The translations under genes and the position numbers were made by a program. A DNA stretch of 64,000 nucleotides from Curtobacterium flaccumfaciens (GTDB taxonomy: Bacteria; Actinomycetota; Actinomycetes; Actinomycetales; Microbacteriaceae), in NCBI RefSeq assembly GCF_013359815.1, contig NZ_JABMCF010000031.1, positions 1 through 64,000 on the forward strand. The letters are read 5' to 3'. Below, piece by piece: positions 55,460 to 64,000 of the stretch. Positions within the stretch are counted from its first letter, which is position 1; each line of letters starts with the position of its first letter. The notes under the pieces were generated by a model that was not told the origin of the DNA, ran no database searches, and was given only the letters and a program-made list of their open reading frames with translations.

Positions 55460-57465
55460 TCAGATGCGAACACTGCGGATCAATGCTCCCGGACGGAGCG
55501 ATCTTCTGCGGTGAGTGCGGTCGCGCGGTCACCGCCGCCGCGAGCCGTCGCCCGGTCGCGCCGACCCCCGTCGAACAGGCACCGCCGCCACCGTTGCAGC
55601 AGCCCGACGCCCACGGCCGACGGTCCGACCCGGCTTCCGACGCCTGGTTGCCCGAAGCCACGCTCGATCCCGCCACGCGTGCGTGGCTCACCGGTGCCGA
55701 CCGTCGCGGCACCGAACCGCCGGCACCCGTGCCGGTGCAGCGTCCCGATGACTTCGCGCCGCGCCAGGCCCCCTCCCATGTGCACGGTGCCGGCTCCGGG
55801 CTCGAGGACTGGTCGGGTGCGCCGGGCGAGTCCGAGCCTCCCCTCGACCCCGACGCGTACCCGTCCGAACCCCTCGATGCCGACGACCCCGAGCGCACCC
55901 GCATCGCCCCGGCTCCCGGTCGCCCCGAGACGCCCGAGGACCCGATCCGCGATGCTGCGTCGTCGGTCTCGGACCAGGCGGCGCGACAGCCCGTCGAGCC
56001 CCAGCCCGTCATGCCCCAGCCCGTCGAGCCGCCGCCCGCTGCCGAGCCCTCCGTGCCGGTGTGGGCACCGCCAGCTGCCACCGCACCCCCGGCGGCACCC
56101 GCCGGTCCGTCCTGGTGGGTCGGTCGCGGTACCCCGGCTGCCGAGGCGCCCGCCGAGCCGGTCGTCCCGCCGATGCCGGGAGCACCCGCCGAACCTGCTC
56201 CCGAGCAGGATGCTGCGGCTCCTGCCCCCGACGAACTCGGCGCGCAGGAAGCCCAGAACGCACAGGACGCCCAGGAACCCCGGGACGCACAGAGCGCCCG
56301 GGACGACGCACAGGCTGCCCTGGGCGACTCCGAGCCGGAGCCCGACGAAGCGATCGTGGCCGCGTCGGAGACGAGCGCCACCGACGACCAGCCGCCCGTC
56401 GTGTCGCCCCCGCAGCCCGGGGACACCGCCGTGGTCGAGCCGCTGATCGACCGTCGACCGCCCCGTCCGGCCCCGCTCGTCACCCCGGGCATGCACGAGA
56501 CGACCATCTGCCACGTCTGCGGCAACCGGCTCGAACCCGACGACATCTTCTGCGGCGAGTGCGGAGCCGTCCGTCCGGCGGTCACCGCGGCCTTCACCGG
56601 CCCGGTCATGCCGCTGCCGATGACCCGACCCGACTGGGCAGCCGAGGAGCCCGACAGCACGCAGGCCCCCGACGCGGGCAACGAGCCGGACGAGCCGGAC
56701 GAGCCCGACGCGGGTTCCGCCGAGCCCGCGGGTCCGAACGAGTCCGACGAGCGCGCTGCAGGCGACGAGCCGGACGACGAGATCCCGGTGGACGATGAGT
56801 CCCTCCGCGCCGAGGTCGAGCAGTCCGATGCCGGTCGACGTCCCCGCGGAGCGCACGCTGCACCGGTGACCGAGCCCGAGCCGCCGACCGAGGCGTCCGC
56901 CGTGCCGCGCACGCCGATCCCGCCGGTGCCCGGTTCCGCCACCGTCCCCTCCTCGGCACCGTCCGCCGACACCGCCGGCGTGCCCTCCGCTGCACCGCTG
57001 CCCCCGATCCCGGGAGCGACCGGACCCGCGCTGCCGCTCCCGCCCGTCGACCGGTCGGAGTCGCCCGCAGCGGCCGGCGCGCTCGACGACCTCGACGAGG
57101 ACGTCGACGAGACCCGCATCGTCGCGAAGACCCCGACGCGGGCACCGTTCGTGCTGCACTTCAGCACGGGTGAGCGGCTCGGCGTCCACGGCACGGGCCT
57201 GCTCGGCCGGCTGCCGCGACCGCAGCCGGGGGAGCGCTACGACGACCTGCTGACCGTGCACGACCCGGGCAAGTCCGTGTCGAAGACGCACCTCGAGCTC
57301 GGCCGCGACGGCGACGACCTGTGGGTCTCCGACCGGTTCTCCGGCAACGGCACGGTCGTCCGGCACATCGACGGATCGATCCGCCGCTGCGAGCCCGGTC
57401 GCCGGTACCGCGTCGAGCGTGGTGCCCGCGTCGACATCGGTGAGCAGTTCTTCCTGGTGCAGTAG
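55456..57465 (+). CDS. Double zinc-ribbon, FHA-domain protein with long disordered linker
   Basis: 669 aa; GTG overlaps the upstream stop. Two zinc ribbons: aa 4-22 (CEHCGSMLPDGAIFCGECG) and about aa 351-375 (CHVCGNRLEPDDIFCGECG). Between and after them is Pro/Ala/Asp/Glu-rich disorder. The C-terminal FHA domain (about aa 560-665) has GLLGRLPR, SVSKTHLELG and FSGNGTVV. Acidic-Thr-Arg-Ile motifs occur at Thr148 (ERTRIAP) and Thr553 (DETRIVA), the second immediately before the FHA domain, like the pThr switch of GarA-type proteins. No membrane segment. Probably a cytosolic phospho-reader for the cluster's kinase. Confidence 0.88.
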   Translation: MIRCEHCGSMLPDGAIFCGECGRAVTAAASRRPVAPTPVEQAPPPPLQQPDAHGRRSDPASDAWLPEATLDPATRAWLTGADRRGTEPPAPVPVQRPDDFAPRQAPSHVHGAGSGLEDWSGAPGESEPPLDPDAYPSEPLDADDPERTRIAPAPGRPETPEDPIRDAASSVSDQAARQPVEPQPVMPQPVEPPPAAEPSVPVWAPPAATAPPAAPAGPSWWVGRGTPAAEAPAEPVVPPMPGAPAEPAPEQDAAAPAPDELGAQEAQNAQDAQEPRDAQSARDDAQAALGDSEPEPDEAIVAASETSATDDQPPVVSPPQPGDTAVVEPLIDRRPPRPAPLVTPGMHETTICHVCGNRLEPDDIFCGECGAVRPAVTAAFTGPVMPLPMTRPDWAAEEPDSTQAPDAGNEPDEPDEPDAGSAEPAGPNESDERAAGDEPDDEIPVDDESLRAEVEQSDAGRRPRGAHAAPVTEPEPPTEASAVPRTPIPPVPGSATVPSSAPSADTAGVPSAAPLPPIPGATGPALPLPPVDRSESPAAAGALDDLDEDVDETRIVAKTPTRAPFVLHFSTGERLGVHGTGLLGRLPRPQPGERYDDLLTVHDPGKSVSKTHLELGRDGDDLWVSDRFSGNGTVVRHIDGSIRRCEPGRRYRVERGARVDIGEQFFLVQ

Positions 57466-57530
57466 GCGACTTCTCCACAGATCGGGTCCCGGGCCAGCGC
57501 TGAGCTGCTCGTTCCTGGTGCGATGGGGTC

Positions 57531-58319
57531 ATGTCCCGGTTCACCGCACGTTGCGTGATCGTGGGGGCCGCGGTCGCGCTCGTCGTGGCCGGGGTCCTCG
57601 CGCCGATCAGCGGCACAGGGCAGGGCGTCCTGCTCGGTGCGGGTGCGTGCTGCGCGCTGGTCGACGTGGTGCTGCACCGCTCGTCCTCGTCGGACCCGGA
57701 CCCGGACCCGGACCCGGTCGCGGTCGTCGCTCCGCGCGGACCCGACCAGCCCGCCGAGCCAGAACCGCTCAGTGCGCCGGAAACGCTGGTGGGCGCCGTT
57801 CCCGAGGACGGCGACGGCACGCAGGCACTCGTCCTCGGGCACGGTCCGGGCGGCCGCGTACTCCGGGTCGACGCCGCGTCCCACGTCGTGGTCGTCGGTG
57901 CCGGAGCACTCGCCGTCGCGGTGTTCCGCGGGCTCGCCGAGCAGCTCCGAGCCGCTGCCGCCCACACCGACGAGGACCTGCGCTGGGCCGCTGCTCCCGA
58001 GGTCCTCGACGCCGTGGGGACCAGCAGCGCCGATCCAGCCCCGAGCGCCCGGTCAGCGAGCACCCGGGCAGCGAGCAGCCTGTCAGTGCACGCCCTGCCG
58101 TCGGGGACCTCGGTCGCTGTGCGGATGGGGGCCGACGGCCGACCGCACGGCTCCGTGGTGCTCGTGGCCGGACTCGGATCGGCGCCTCGTCAGCGGGACG
58201 TCACCGTCGAGGTCTCACGGTACGGCTGCTCCGTCCGACGACCCGACGACCACGCGGTCGTCCGGGCGTCCCCGGCGCTGCCGGTCCTCGTCCCCGACCC
58301 CGTGAGCGCCGATCGATGA
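57531..58319 (+). CDS. Orphan membrane protein ending the signalling cluster
   Basis: 262 aa. Two N-terminal hydrophobic helices (CVIVGAAVALVVAGVLAPI and GVLLGAGACCALVDVVL), a PDPDPDPDP run at about aa 56-62, then a ~190-aa Ala/Val-rich cytoplasmic domain (GGRVLRVDAASHVVVVGAGALAVAVFRGLAEQL). I do not recognise the family. It follows the FHA gene by 65 bp on the same strand and is the last gene before the strand change, so it may belong to the same surface system. Codon use is as in its neighbours. Confidence 0.65.
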   Translation: MSRFTARCVIVGAAVALVVAGVLAPISGTGQGVLLGAGACCALVDVVLHRSSSSDPDPDPDPVAVVAPRGPDQPAEPEPLSAPETLVGAVPEDGDGTQALVLGHGPGGRVLRVDAASHVVVVGAGALAVAVFRGLAEQLRAAAAHTDEDLRWAAAPEVLDAVGTSSADPAPSARSASTRAASSLSVHALPSGTSVAVRMGADGRPHGSVVLVAGLGSAPRQRDVTVEVSRYGCSVRRPDDHAVVRASPALPVLVPDPVSADR

Positions 58320-58356
58320 CCAGCCCCGAGCGATGACCAGCGCCGTCCCTTGACCG

Positions 58357-58440
58357 GCGCCGAGCAACGATCAGCGCAACCCCGCGTCGACCCGCACCGC
58401 GCCGAGCAATGATCAGCGCAACCCTGCGCCGACCCGCACC
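58357..58440. repeat. 42-bp direct duplication at the 3' end of the asparaginase gene
   Basis: GCGCCGAGCAACGATCAGCG at 58357 and GCGCCGAGCAATGATCAGCG at 58399 begin two consecutive 42-bp units that differ at a few positions. The right copy contains the real asparaginase stop and last codons (GAGLR-stop); the left copy repeats them outside the gene. Degenerate GATGACCAGC units continue leftward to about 58317. It looks like slippage duplication of the gene end. Confidence 0.6.
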
Positions 58441-59405
58441 GCGCCGACGGGCATGCCACCGCCGAGCACCCGCTCACCGGTCGCCTCGAGCACCTCGGCC
58501 ACCCCGTCCGACGCGACGAGTCCGTTCCGCTCGAGCAGCGCCAGGGCCGCCAGGGTGCCGGCCCGCTGCGAGCCGTCGAGCACCTTCACGGCCACGGCGG
58601 CGCCTCCGGGCAACCCCATGACCATGACGCCCTCGGCACCGAGCTTCGCCAGCACCTGCAGTCGCTCGATGGTGACCGTGTTCGCGCGTCCGACGCCGTC
58701 GATCGCCCACGGGTGCGCCAGGACCGCGTCGGTCAGGGCAGCGGAGTCGTCGTCGGCCCGTGCCACGACACCGGCGAACCCGCGTGCCAACCCCGTCAGG
58801 GTGAGCGGGAACACGGGGGCGCCGCATCCGTCCGTACCGACCAGGTCGACGGTTTCGTGCGTGTACTCCTCGACCACGGCACGCACCCGCTGCTGCAACG
58901 GGTGCTCGATGTCGAGGTACGTGGCTTCGTCCCAGCCGTTCACCCGGCAGGCCGCGAGCATGCCGGCGTGCTTGCCGGAGCAGTTCATCGCCAGTCGGCG
59001 GGGGCCGTCCATCGTCCGGGCGGTCCCGCGGTCGAAGGGCATGTCGGGCGGGCAGCCGAGGTCGGCCTCGACGTGGTCGAAGGACTCGAGCATGTGCAGG
59101 GCGAGCGCCTGGTGGGCCGCGGTGCCGGCGTGGCTCGCGGTGGTGAGGACGAGTTCCTCGTCGGAGAACAGTGCACCGGCACGTCGGACGGCCAGGGCCT
59201 GGAACGGCTTCATGGTGGAACGCGGGTAGATGCTCGCGGTCACGTCGCCCACGGAGTCGATCACGGTGCCGCTCGCGTCGACGACGACGCCGGCGCCGAC
59301 GTGCCGGCTCTCGTCGAACCCTGAGCGTTCGAGCACCGCCAGCTCGACGGAACCGTCGGCGGTGAGAGGATGGCGATCACTGCGGACTTCGGGGCTCACC
59401 GTCAT
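58413..59405 (-). CDS. Asparaginase (bacterial/thermolabile-type, pfam06089 family)
   Basis: 330 aa. It is of the Rhizobium etli asparaginase II type rather than the E. coli AnsA/AnsB type. Diagnostic segments: SIYPRSTMKPFQALA (Ser/Lys near aa 63-67), MNCSGKHAGMLAA (about aa 140, with the Cys and Ser-x-Lys-His), GTDGCGAPVFPLTL and MGLPGGAAVAVKVLDGS. Predicted to hydrolyse asparagine to aspartate and ammonia in the cytosol. ATG at 59405, divergent from the OsmC gene with 34 bp between. Its last codons are duplicated downstream. Confidence 0.9.
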   Translation of the reverse strand: MTVSPEVRSDRHPLTADGSVELAVLERSGFDESRHVGAGVVVDASGTVIDSVGDVTASIYPRSTMKPFQALAVRRAGALFSDEELVLTTASHAGTAAHQALALHMLESFDHVEADLGCPPDMPFDRGTARTMDGPRRLAMNCSGKHAGMLAACRVNGWDEATYLDIEHPLQQRVRAVVEEYTHETVDLVGTDGCGAPVFPLTLTGLARGFAGVVARADDDSAALTDAVLAHPWAIDGVGRANTVTIERLQVLAKLGAEGVMVMGLPGGAAVAVKVLDGSQRAGTLAALALLERNGLVASDGVAEVLEATGERVLGGGMPVGAVRVGAGLR

Positions 59406-59439
59406 GCCGCCATGCTAGCCAAGGCGAAGGGGCGCACCC

Positions 59440-59949
59440 GTGCACGACCACTCCTACGAGGTCTCCGTCAGCTGGACCGGCGACCGCGGGACCGGCACCT
59501 CCGGGTACCGCGACTACGGCCGCGAACACGTGGTCTCCGCGACCGGCAAGCCCGACGTCCCCGGCTCCGCCGACCCGACGTTCCGCGGGGACCGTGACCG
59601 CTGGAACCCCGAGGAGATGGTGGTCGCGGCGCTGGCCCAGTGCCACATGCTCAGCTACCTGCACGTCGCGGTGACGAAGGGCTTCACCGTCGTCGACTAC
59701 CAGGACACCGCGACCGCGTCGCTCCGCCTGAACCGCGACGGTTCGGGTGAACTGACCGAGGCGACCCTGCACCCGGTCGTCACCATCCTCGAAGCCGACC
59801 GGGCCGCGGACGCCGAAGCAGCACACGTCACCGCGAACGAGCTCTGCTTCATCGCGCGGTCCGTGGCGTTCCCGGTGCACCACGAGCCGCAGCTGGTCGT
59901 CCGACCTGCGTCATTGGCAGGGGACTCTTCGACAGGTGGGGCAGACTAG
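59440..59949 (+). CDS. OsmC-family peroxiredoxin-like protein
   Basis: 169 aa. The two redox cysteines expected of OsmC/Ohr proteins are present in [15 protein letters not shown] (about aa 67) and [16 protein letters not shown] (about aa 131), each on a conserved helix. Such proteins reduce organic hydroperoxides, or in some members have unknown thiol roles. GTG start at 59440. The C-terminal ten residues overlap the promoter region of the following lipoprotein gene. Confidence 0.92.
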   Translation: MHDHSYEVSVSWTGDRGTGTSGYRDYGREHVVSATGKPDVPGSADPTFRGDRDRWNPEEMVVAALAQCHMLSYLHVAVTKGFTVVDYQDTATASLRLNRDGSGELTEATLHPVVTILEADRAADAEAAHVTANELCFIARSVAFPVHHEPQLVVRPASLAGDSSTGGAD

Positions 59950-59955
59950 GTCCTC

Positions 59956-60927
59956 GTGAAGCGTCTCCGCCTGCTCCCGATCGCCATCGTCCCCGCCGTC
60001 GTGCTGGGACTCGCCGCCTGCTCCGGCTCCGGTTCGAACGGGTCCTCGGCTTCGCCGACCCCGTCGGCCAGTGCCACGGCCTCGGCGATCACCTCCTGCC
60101 CCGACCCGGGCAAGTCGTCCGATGCCATCAAGGCGACCGGGTCGTTCGGCGGACCGAAGGCCCCGACCGTGAAGTTCTCGTCCGGCCTGTCCGCGAAGAC
60201 GCCGCAGGCCACCCGCCTCGTGAAGGGCAAGGGCGCGGCGCTCGACGAGGGCGACTACGCGCAGGTCTCCTACAGCGTGTACGAGGCTTCGGACGCCAAG
60301 AAGCTCGGCACCGTCGGCTTCGACGAGGGCAACCCGCAGGTGCTCTCCGTCGGCGGATCAGGCTTCGGTGCGCTCCTCGCCTGCTCGAAGGTGGGCGACC
60401 GCGTCGCCGCGGTCGGACAGTCCTCCGCACTCGGCTTCAACACCGGCGGCGAGATCGTCGTGGTCGCCGACGTCGTCGCACAGACCCCGACCAAGGCGAC
60501 CGGCACCCCGCAGGACCAGGACCCGGGCCTGCCCACGGTCAAGGACAAGGCCTCGGGCGAGCCGGAGATCACGGTCCCCGACGGCGTCAAGGCGCCCACG
60601 AAGACCACGGTCGAGGTGCTCAAGCAGGGCGACGGCACCGAGATCGCCGACGGCGACACCGCACTCGTGCAGTACAAGGGCGTCGTCTACGACACCGGCA
60701 AGGAGTTCGACTCCTCGTGGTCGAAGGGTGTCCCCACCACCTTCACCGTGTCGGAGAGCGCGCTCATCAAGGGCTTCGTCACCGGGCTCGTCGGGCAGAA
60801 GGTCGGCTCGCAGGTCCTGATCGTCGCCACGCCGGAGGACGCCTACGGCGCGAACCCGCAGGAGGGCTCGGGCATCCCGAAGAACGCCACGCTCGTCTTC
60901 GTGGTCGACATCCTCGCCAAGGGCTGA
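59956..60927 (+). CDS. FKBP-type peptidyl-prolyl isomerase lipoprotein
   Basis: 323 aa. Signal peptide [20 protein letters not shown] with a lipobox (LAAC, Cys about aa 21), then a Ser-rich linker. The C-terminal FKBP domain (about aa 210-322) is clear: [56 protein letters not shown] and [13 protein letters not shown] preceding segment (about aa 75-175) looks like a diverged second FKBP-like domain. It would assist folding of exported proteins outside the membrane. The GTG is preceded by CAGACT and AGGTCCTC, a leaderless-like arrangement similar to argS. Confidence 0.92.
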   Translation: MKRLRLLPIAIVPAVVLGLAACSGSGSNGSSASPTPSASATASAITSCPDPGKSSDAIKATGSFGGPKAPTVKFSSGLSAKTPQATRLVKGKGAALDEGDYAQVSYSVYEASDAKKLGTVGFDEGNPQVLSVGGSGFGALLACSKVGDRVAAVGQSSALGFNTGGEIVVVADVVAQTPTKATGTPQDQDPGLPTVKDKASGEPEITVPDGVKAPTKTTVEVLKQGDGTEIADGDTALVQYKGVVYDTGKEFDSSWSKGVPTTFTVSESALIKGFVTGLVGQKVGSQVLIVATPEDAYGANPQEGSGIPKNATLVFVVDILAKG

Positions 60928-60929
60928 CC

Positions 60930-62042
60930 GTGACGGACGGCCGCCTCGGCACCACCGGTCCGGACCGTCGGCGGATCGTCGTCCTCGGTAGCACCGGCTC
61001 GATCGGCACCCAGGCGCTCGACGTGGTCGCCCGCAACCCCGACCGGTTCGAGGTCGTCGGGCTCACCGCCGGCAGCAACCGCGACCTCGTCGCCGAGCAG
61101 GCCGCTCGGTTCGGCGTCCGCGACACGGCGTTCGGCGCGGCCGACTCGGAGCAGCTCGTCCGGAGCGTCGAGGCCGACGTCGTCCTGAACGGCATCACCG
61201 GCTCGGTCGGCCTCGGCCCGACGCTCGCGGCCCTCGAGACCGGTGCCGTGCTCGCCCTCGCGAACAAGGAGAGCCTGATCGTCGGCGGCTCCCTCGTGCA
61301 GCACGCCGCGGCGCCCGGGCAGATCGTGCCCGTGGACAGCGAGCACTCCGCCATCGCGCAGGCGCTGCGCTCCGGCGCCGACGCCGAGGTGCAGCGGCTC
61401 GTCCTGACGGCGAGTGGCGGTCCGTTCCGTGGGCGCACCCGCGAACAGCTCCGTGACGTCACCCCCGCCCAGGCACTGGCGCACCCGACCTGGGACATGG
61501 GTCTCGTCGTCACGACGAACTCCGCGACCCTGGTCAACAAGGGGCTCGAGGTCATCGAGGCCCACCTGCTCTTCGACGTGCCGTACGACCGCATCGACGT
61601 CACCGTGCACGCGCAGTCGATCGTGCACTCCATGGTCGAGTTCGTCGACGGTTCCACCATCGCCCAGGCGTCGCCGCCGGACATGCGGCTGCCGATCGCG
61701 CTCGGCCTGGCCTGGCCGGACCGGGTGCCCGGCGTCGGCGTGCCGCTCGACTGGACGACCGCGAGCACGTGGACGTTCGAGCCGCTCGACCAGGACGCCT
61801 TCGGCGCCGTCGCCCTCGCCAAGCGGGTGGGTGAGCTGGGCGGCACGTTCCCGGCCGTGTTCAACGCCGCGAACGAGCAGGCCGTCGCCGCGTTCCACGC
61901 TGGTGCGATCGGTTTCCTCGACATCGTCGACACGGTCGAGCGCGTCGTCGAGGAGCACACCGCGGGGGAGCCGTCACTCGACGGCGTGCTCGCCGCGGAG
62001 CAGTGGGCCCGCACCGCTGCGGACCGCGCGCTGACCCGCTGA
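60930..62042 (+). CDS. dxr: 1-deoxy-D-xylulose-5-phosphate reductoisomerase
   Basis: 370 aa, second step of the MEP isoprenoid pathway (NADPH-dependent). NADPH motif [17 protein letters not shown] at the start, NKESLIVGG, metal ligands in [14 protein letters not shown], the flexible-loop region LTASGGPF, and [16 protein letters not shown]. The helical C-terminal domain has [19 protein letters not shown] at 60930, two bases after the FKBP stop. Followed by an RseP-type protease, the common dxr-rseP order. Confidence 0.97.
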   Translation: MTDGRLGTTGPDRRRIVVLGSTGSIGTQALDVVARNPDRFEVVGLTAGSNRDLVAEQAARFGVRDTAFGAADSEQLVRSVEADVVLNGITGSVGLGPTLAALETGAVLALANKESLIVGGSLVQHAAAPGQIVPVDSEHSAIAQALRSGADAEVQRLVLTASGGPFRGRTREQLRDVTPAQALAHPTWDMGLVVTTNSATLVNKGLEVIEAHLLFDVPYDRIDVTVHAQSIVHSMVEFVDGSTIAQASPPDMRLPIALGLAWPDRVPGVGVPLDWTTASTWTFEPLDQDAFGAVALAKRVGELGGTFPAVFNAANEQAVAAFHAGAIGFLDIVDTVERVVEEHTAGEPSLDGVLAAEQWARTAADRALTR

Positions 62043-62099
62043 CGCGAGTCGCGCCTCCCGTCCGACGCGGAGGCGGCAGATCGCGGACGTGACGCACAG

Positions 62100-62109
62100 G
62101 CCTGGAGGC
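62100..62109. repeat. Intergenic GCCTGGAGGC decamer
   Basis: Copy of the dispersed decamer in the dxr/M50 gap, embedded in AGGCCTGGAGGCC. A related GCGCCTCCCGTCCG lies at 62051. Confidence 0.5.
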
Positions 62110-62158
62110 CCAGCTCGCCTCTCAGACGGCGCTCGGCTCCGTCATGGAATCAGTCCCG

Positions 62159-62171
62159 TACTCTTTCCCGG
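62159..62171 (+). promoter_or_regulatory. Leaderless-type promoter of the site-2 protease gene (-10 TACTCT)
   Basis: TACTCT at 62159-62164, six bases, then GTG 62171. This placement would put the start of transcription at or next to the GTG and argues against the in-frame ATG at 62144. Confidence 0.4.
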
Positions 62172-63505
62172 TGACCGTCGAATCCGTCCTGCTCTTCGTC
62201 CTCGGCGTGGTCGTCTTCATCATCGGCCTGCTGGTCTCGATCGGACTCCACGAGCTGGGGCACCTGTCCTTCGCGAAGCTCTTCAACGTCAAGGTGACGC
62301 AGTACTCGCTGGGCTTCGGCAAGGCGATGTGGTCGTTCAAGCGGGGTGAGACCGAGTACGGGATCCGCCCTATCCTGCTCGGTGGGTACATCTCGATGGT
62401 CGGCATGCTCAAGCCGCGCGCCTCGGGCCGGGCGAACGCCATCACGAACACCGGCATGTACGGCGCGTTCGTGCAGGACGCCCGCCAGGCCAGCGCCGAG
62501 CAGATCGCGGACTCCGGCGGTGACGACTCCCGCGCCTTCTACCGCCTGACGCCGTGGAAGCGGATCATCGTGATGGTCGCAGGCCCGGCCATGAACCTGG
62601 TGATCGGCATCGTGCTGTTCGGTGTGCTGCTGTGCGGGTTCGGGGCACCGACGACGACCTTCACGTCGAGCGTGGGGTGCGTGCTGCCGAACAGCCGGAC
62701 GACCGAGTGCTCGCCCGGCGACGCGGTGTCCCCGGCGAAGCAGGCGGGCATCGAGTCCGGCGACGTCGTGCTCTCGGTGAACGGTGAGCAGGACCCCACC
62801 ATCAGCCGCGTCTCCGAGGTCTTCCAGGAGTCCGCCGGTGAGCAGGTCACCGTGGTCGTCGAGCGCGACGGTGCCCGCAAGACCCTCGAGATCACCCCGA
62901 CGACCGCCACCCGCGACGTCTACGACGCCGAGGGCAAGGTCGTCAAGAACGACGACGGCACCACGAAGACCCAGCGCGTCGGCGTGGTCGGCGTCAGCAT
63001 CGGGCAGTCCCTGGTGCGGCAGTCCCCGGCCGAGGTGCTGCCGGCGACCGGTGCCCAGATCGCGGCGTCCGCGCACCTGATCATCGACCTGCCGCAGCGC
63101 CTGGTCGCCGTGTGGAACGCCGCGTTCGGTGCCCAGGAGCGGTCACAGGACAGCCCCGTGTCGGTGGTGGGCGTGGGCCGTGCGATCGGCGAGGTCTCGT
63201 CGATGAGCGGCGTCCCCGTGGTCGACAAGGCGTACACGATCCTCGGGCTGCTGGCTTCGCTCAACATCGGCCTGTTCGTGCTGAACATGGTGCCGCTGCT
63301 GCCGCTCGACGGCGGACACATCGCTGGTGCGCTCTGGGAAGCGATCAAGCGACGGTCGTTCAAGCTCGTCGGCAAGGCGGACCCGGGGCCCATCGACCTG
63401 GCGAAGACGATGCCCCTGACGATGGTCGTCGTGGTGCTGTTGGCAGGGATGAGCGCGCTGCTGATCTACGCCGACATCGTGCGGCCGGTGAACCTGTTCG
63501 GGTAG
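62171..63505 (+). CDS. RseP-type M50 site-2 membrane metalloprotease
   Basis: 444 aa from GTG 62171 (453 if ATG 62144 is used). The zinc motif HELGH is in GLLVSIGLHELGHLSFAKLF within the first transmembrane helix. A PDZ domain follows (about aa 190-270, KQAGIESGDVVLSVNGEQ). The third ligand motif LDG is in MVPLLPLDGGHIAGALWE, followed by the last helix. This class cleaves membrane-embedded anti-sigma factors or signal peptides in regulated intramembrane proteolysis; the substrate here is unknown. It follows dxr, as in many bacteria. Confidence 0.95.
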   Translation: MTVESVLLFVLGVVVFIIGLLVSIGLHELGHLSFAKLFNVKVTQYSLGFGKAMWSFKRGETEYGIRPILLGGYISMVGMLKPRASGRANAITNTGMYGAFVQDARQASAEQIADSGGDDSRAFYRLTPWKRIIVMVAGPAMNLVIGIVLFGVLLCGFGAPTTTFTSSVGCVLPNSRTTECSPGDAVSPAKQAGIESGDVVLSVNGEQDPTISRVSEVFQESAGEQVTVVVERDGARKTLEITPTTATRDVYDAEGKVVKNDDGTTKTQRVGVVGVSIGQSLVRQSPAEVLPATGAQIAASAHLIIDLPQRLVAVWNAAFGAQERSQDSPVSVVGVGRAIGEVSSMSGVPVVDKAYTILGLLASLNIGLFVLNMVPLLPLDGGHIAGALWEAIKRRSFKLVGKADPGPIDLAKTMPLTMVVVVLLAGMSALLIYADIVRPVNLFG

Positions 63506-63517
63506 TCGCTCCGGCGC

Positions 63518-63530
63518 TACGCTCAGCGGA
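63518..63530 (+). promoter_or_regulatory. Leaderless-type promoter of the permease gene (-10 TACGCT)
   Basis: TACGCT at 63518-63523 followed by six bases and ATG 63530; no Shine-Dalgarno. Confidence 0.35.
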
Positions 63531-64000
63531 TGACCACAGCCGCCCCGAACCCTCCCGAGGTTCGCACCGTCGAGCGCCAGGGCCTCGACGTCATCGCCGA
63601 GTCCGATCGGAAGGGCACCCCACGGGGACTGTTCTGGCCGTGGTTCGCCGCGAACATCTCCGTCCTCGGCATCGCCTACGGGGCGTTCGTCATCGGGTTC
63701 GGCATCTCCTTCTGGCAGGCCACCGCCGTCTCGGTCGTCGGGGTGGTGTTCTCGTTCCTGCTGTGCGGCGTGGTCGCGATCGCCGGCAAGCGGGGGTCGG
63801 CGCCGACGATGGTGCTGAGCCGTGCGGCGTTCGGCGTGCGGGGCAACCGGGTGCCCTCGTTCCTCAGCTGGATCCTCACCGTCGGGTGGGAGACCTCGCT
63901 CGCCGCACTGGCGGTCCTGGCGACCTCGACGGTCTTCACCGAGCTCGGCTGGGACGGCGGGGTGCTGACGAAGGTCGTCGCGCTGGTCGTCGTCGCCGCG
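63530..64000 (+). CDS. NCS1-family nucleobase permease (partial, runs off the window)
   Basis: 157 aa visible, cut by the window end. After a ~30-aa cytoplasmic N-terminus ending GTPRGLFWPWFAANISVLGIAYGAF come about three hydrophobic helices. WFAANISVLGIAYG, GKRGSAPTMVLSRAAFGVRGN and SWILTVGWETS are typical of purine-cytosine permease (CodB/FCY2-like) members of NCS1. Substrate cannot be decided from the N-terminal third. Confidence 0.85.
   Translation, partial: MTTAAPNPPEVRTVERQGLDVIAESDRKGTPRGLFWPWFAANISVLGIAYGAFVIGFGISFWQATAVSVVGVVFSFLLCGVVAIAGKRGSAPTMVLSRAAFGVRGNRVPSFLSWILTVGWETSLAALAVLATSTVFTELGWDGGVLTKVVALVVVAA

Overview
The window is about 71% G+C with dense, strongly GC3-biased coding, many GTG starts, 4-bp stop/start overlaps and several leaderless-looking promoters. 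The block argS-lysA-hom-thrC-thrB-rho-prfA-prmC-Sua5-wecA-atpI-atpBEFHAGDC is typical of Actinobacteria. Together with the overall gene content it points to the Microbacteriaceae, most likely Curtobacterium or a close relative; this is inference from gene order and protein style, not a database match. I see no rRNA, prophage, insertion sequence or CRISPR array. There is one tRNA, Arg(CCG).

Layout. 1-638 is gene-free and holds a ~210-230 bp degenerate tandem repeat. 639-7169 holds a small HExxH protein, an FAD disulfide oxidoreductase, a degenerate arginase-fold protein, a PspA/IM30 protein, a YgcG/TPM membrane protein, a small ORF and a 4'-phosphopantetheinyl transferase. 7153-8222 is a divergent map/XRE-regulator pair. 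8185-14626 is a minus-strand operon: oxidoreductase, then a 1298-aa Pls/PosA-type nonribosomal peptide synthetase, then an M1 aminopeptidase that overlaps it by ATGA. The adenylation pocket reads as a lysine code by eye, so an epsilon-poly-lysine-like product is plausible. 14795-16591 holds an esterase, a VOC protein running into tRNA-Arg, and a hairpin repeat array.

16592-29419 holds a lipoprotein and the aspartate-family biosynthesis and translation-termination genes. Rho carries a very long Gln/Asn/Gly-rich insertion. 29420-29899 is another hairpin repeat array. 29900-40783 holds a HAD hydrolase, threonylcarbamoyl-AMP synthase, WecA-type transferase, the complete F1Fo ATP synthase operon and YaaA, whose only plausible start is CTG.

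40884-58319 is a coupled signalling and cell-surface cluster: FHA protein, PP2C phosphatase, Ser/Thr kinase, a 1957-aa Ig-like/FN3 surface protein, MoxR ATPase, DUF58, transglutaminase-fold membrane protein, zinc-ribbon/FHA protein and an orphan membrane protein. It resembles what I recall as the bifidobacterial 'PFNA' cluster. The transglutaminase fold has lost its whole catalytic triad, and a 'TVIR' threonine motif recurs four times in the first FHA protein and once in the kinase. This is the most system-like part of the window, with the Pls operon second. 58413-64000 holds asparaginase, OsmC, an FKBP lipoprotein, dxr, an RseP-type site-2 protease and the start of an NCS1 permease.

Three unrelated hairpin or tandem repeat families and a recurrent decamer (GCCTCCAGGC or its complement) fill most of the longer intergenic gaps.
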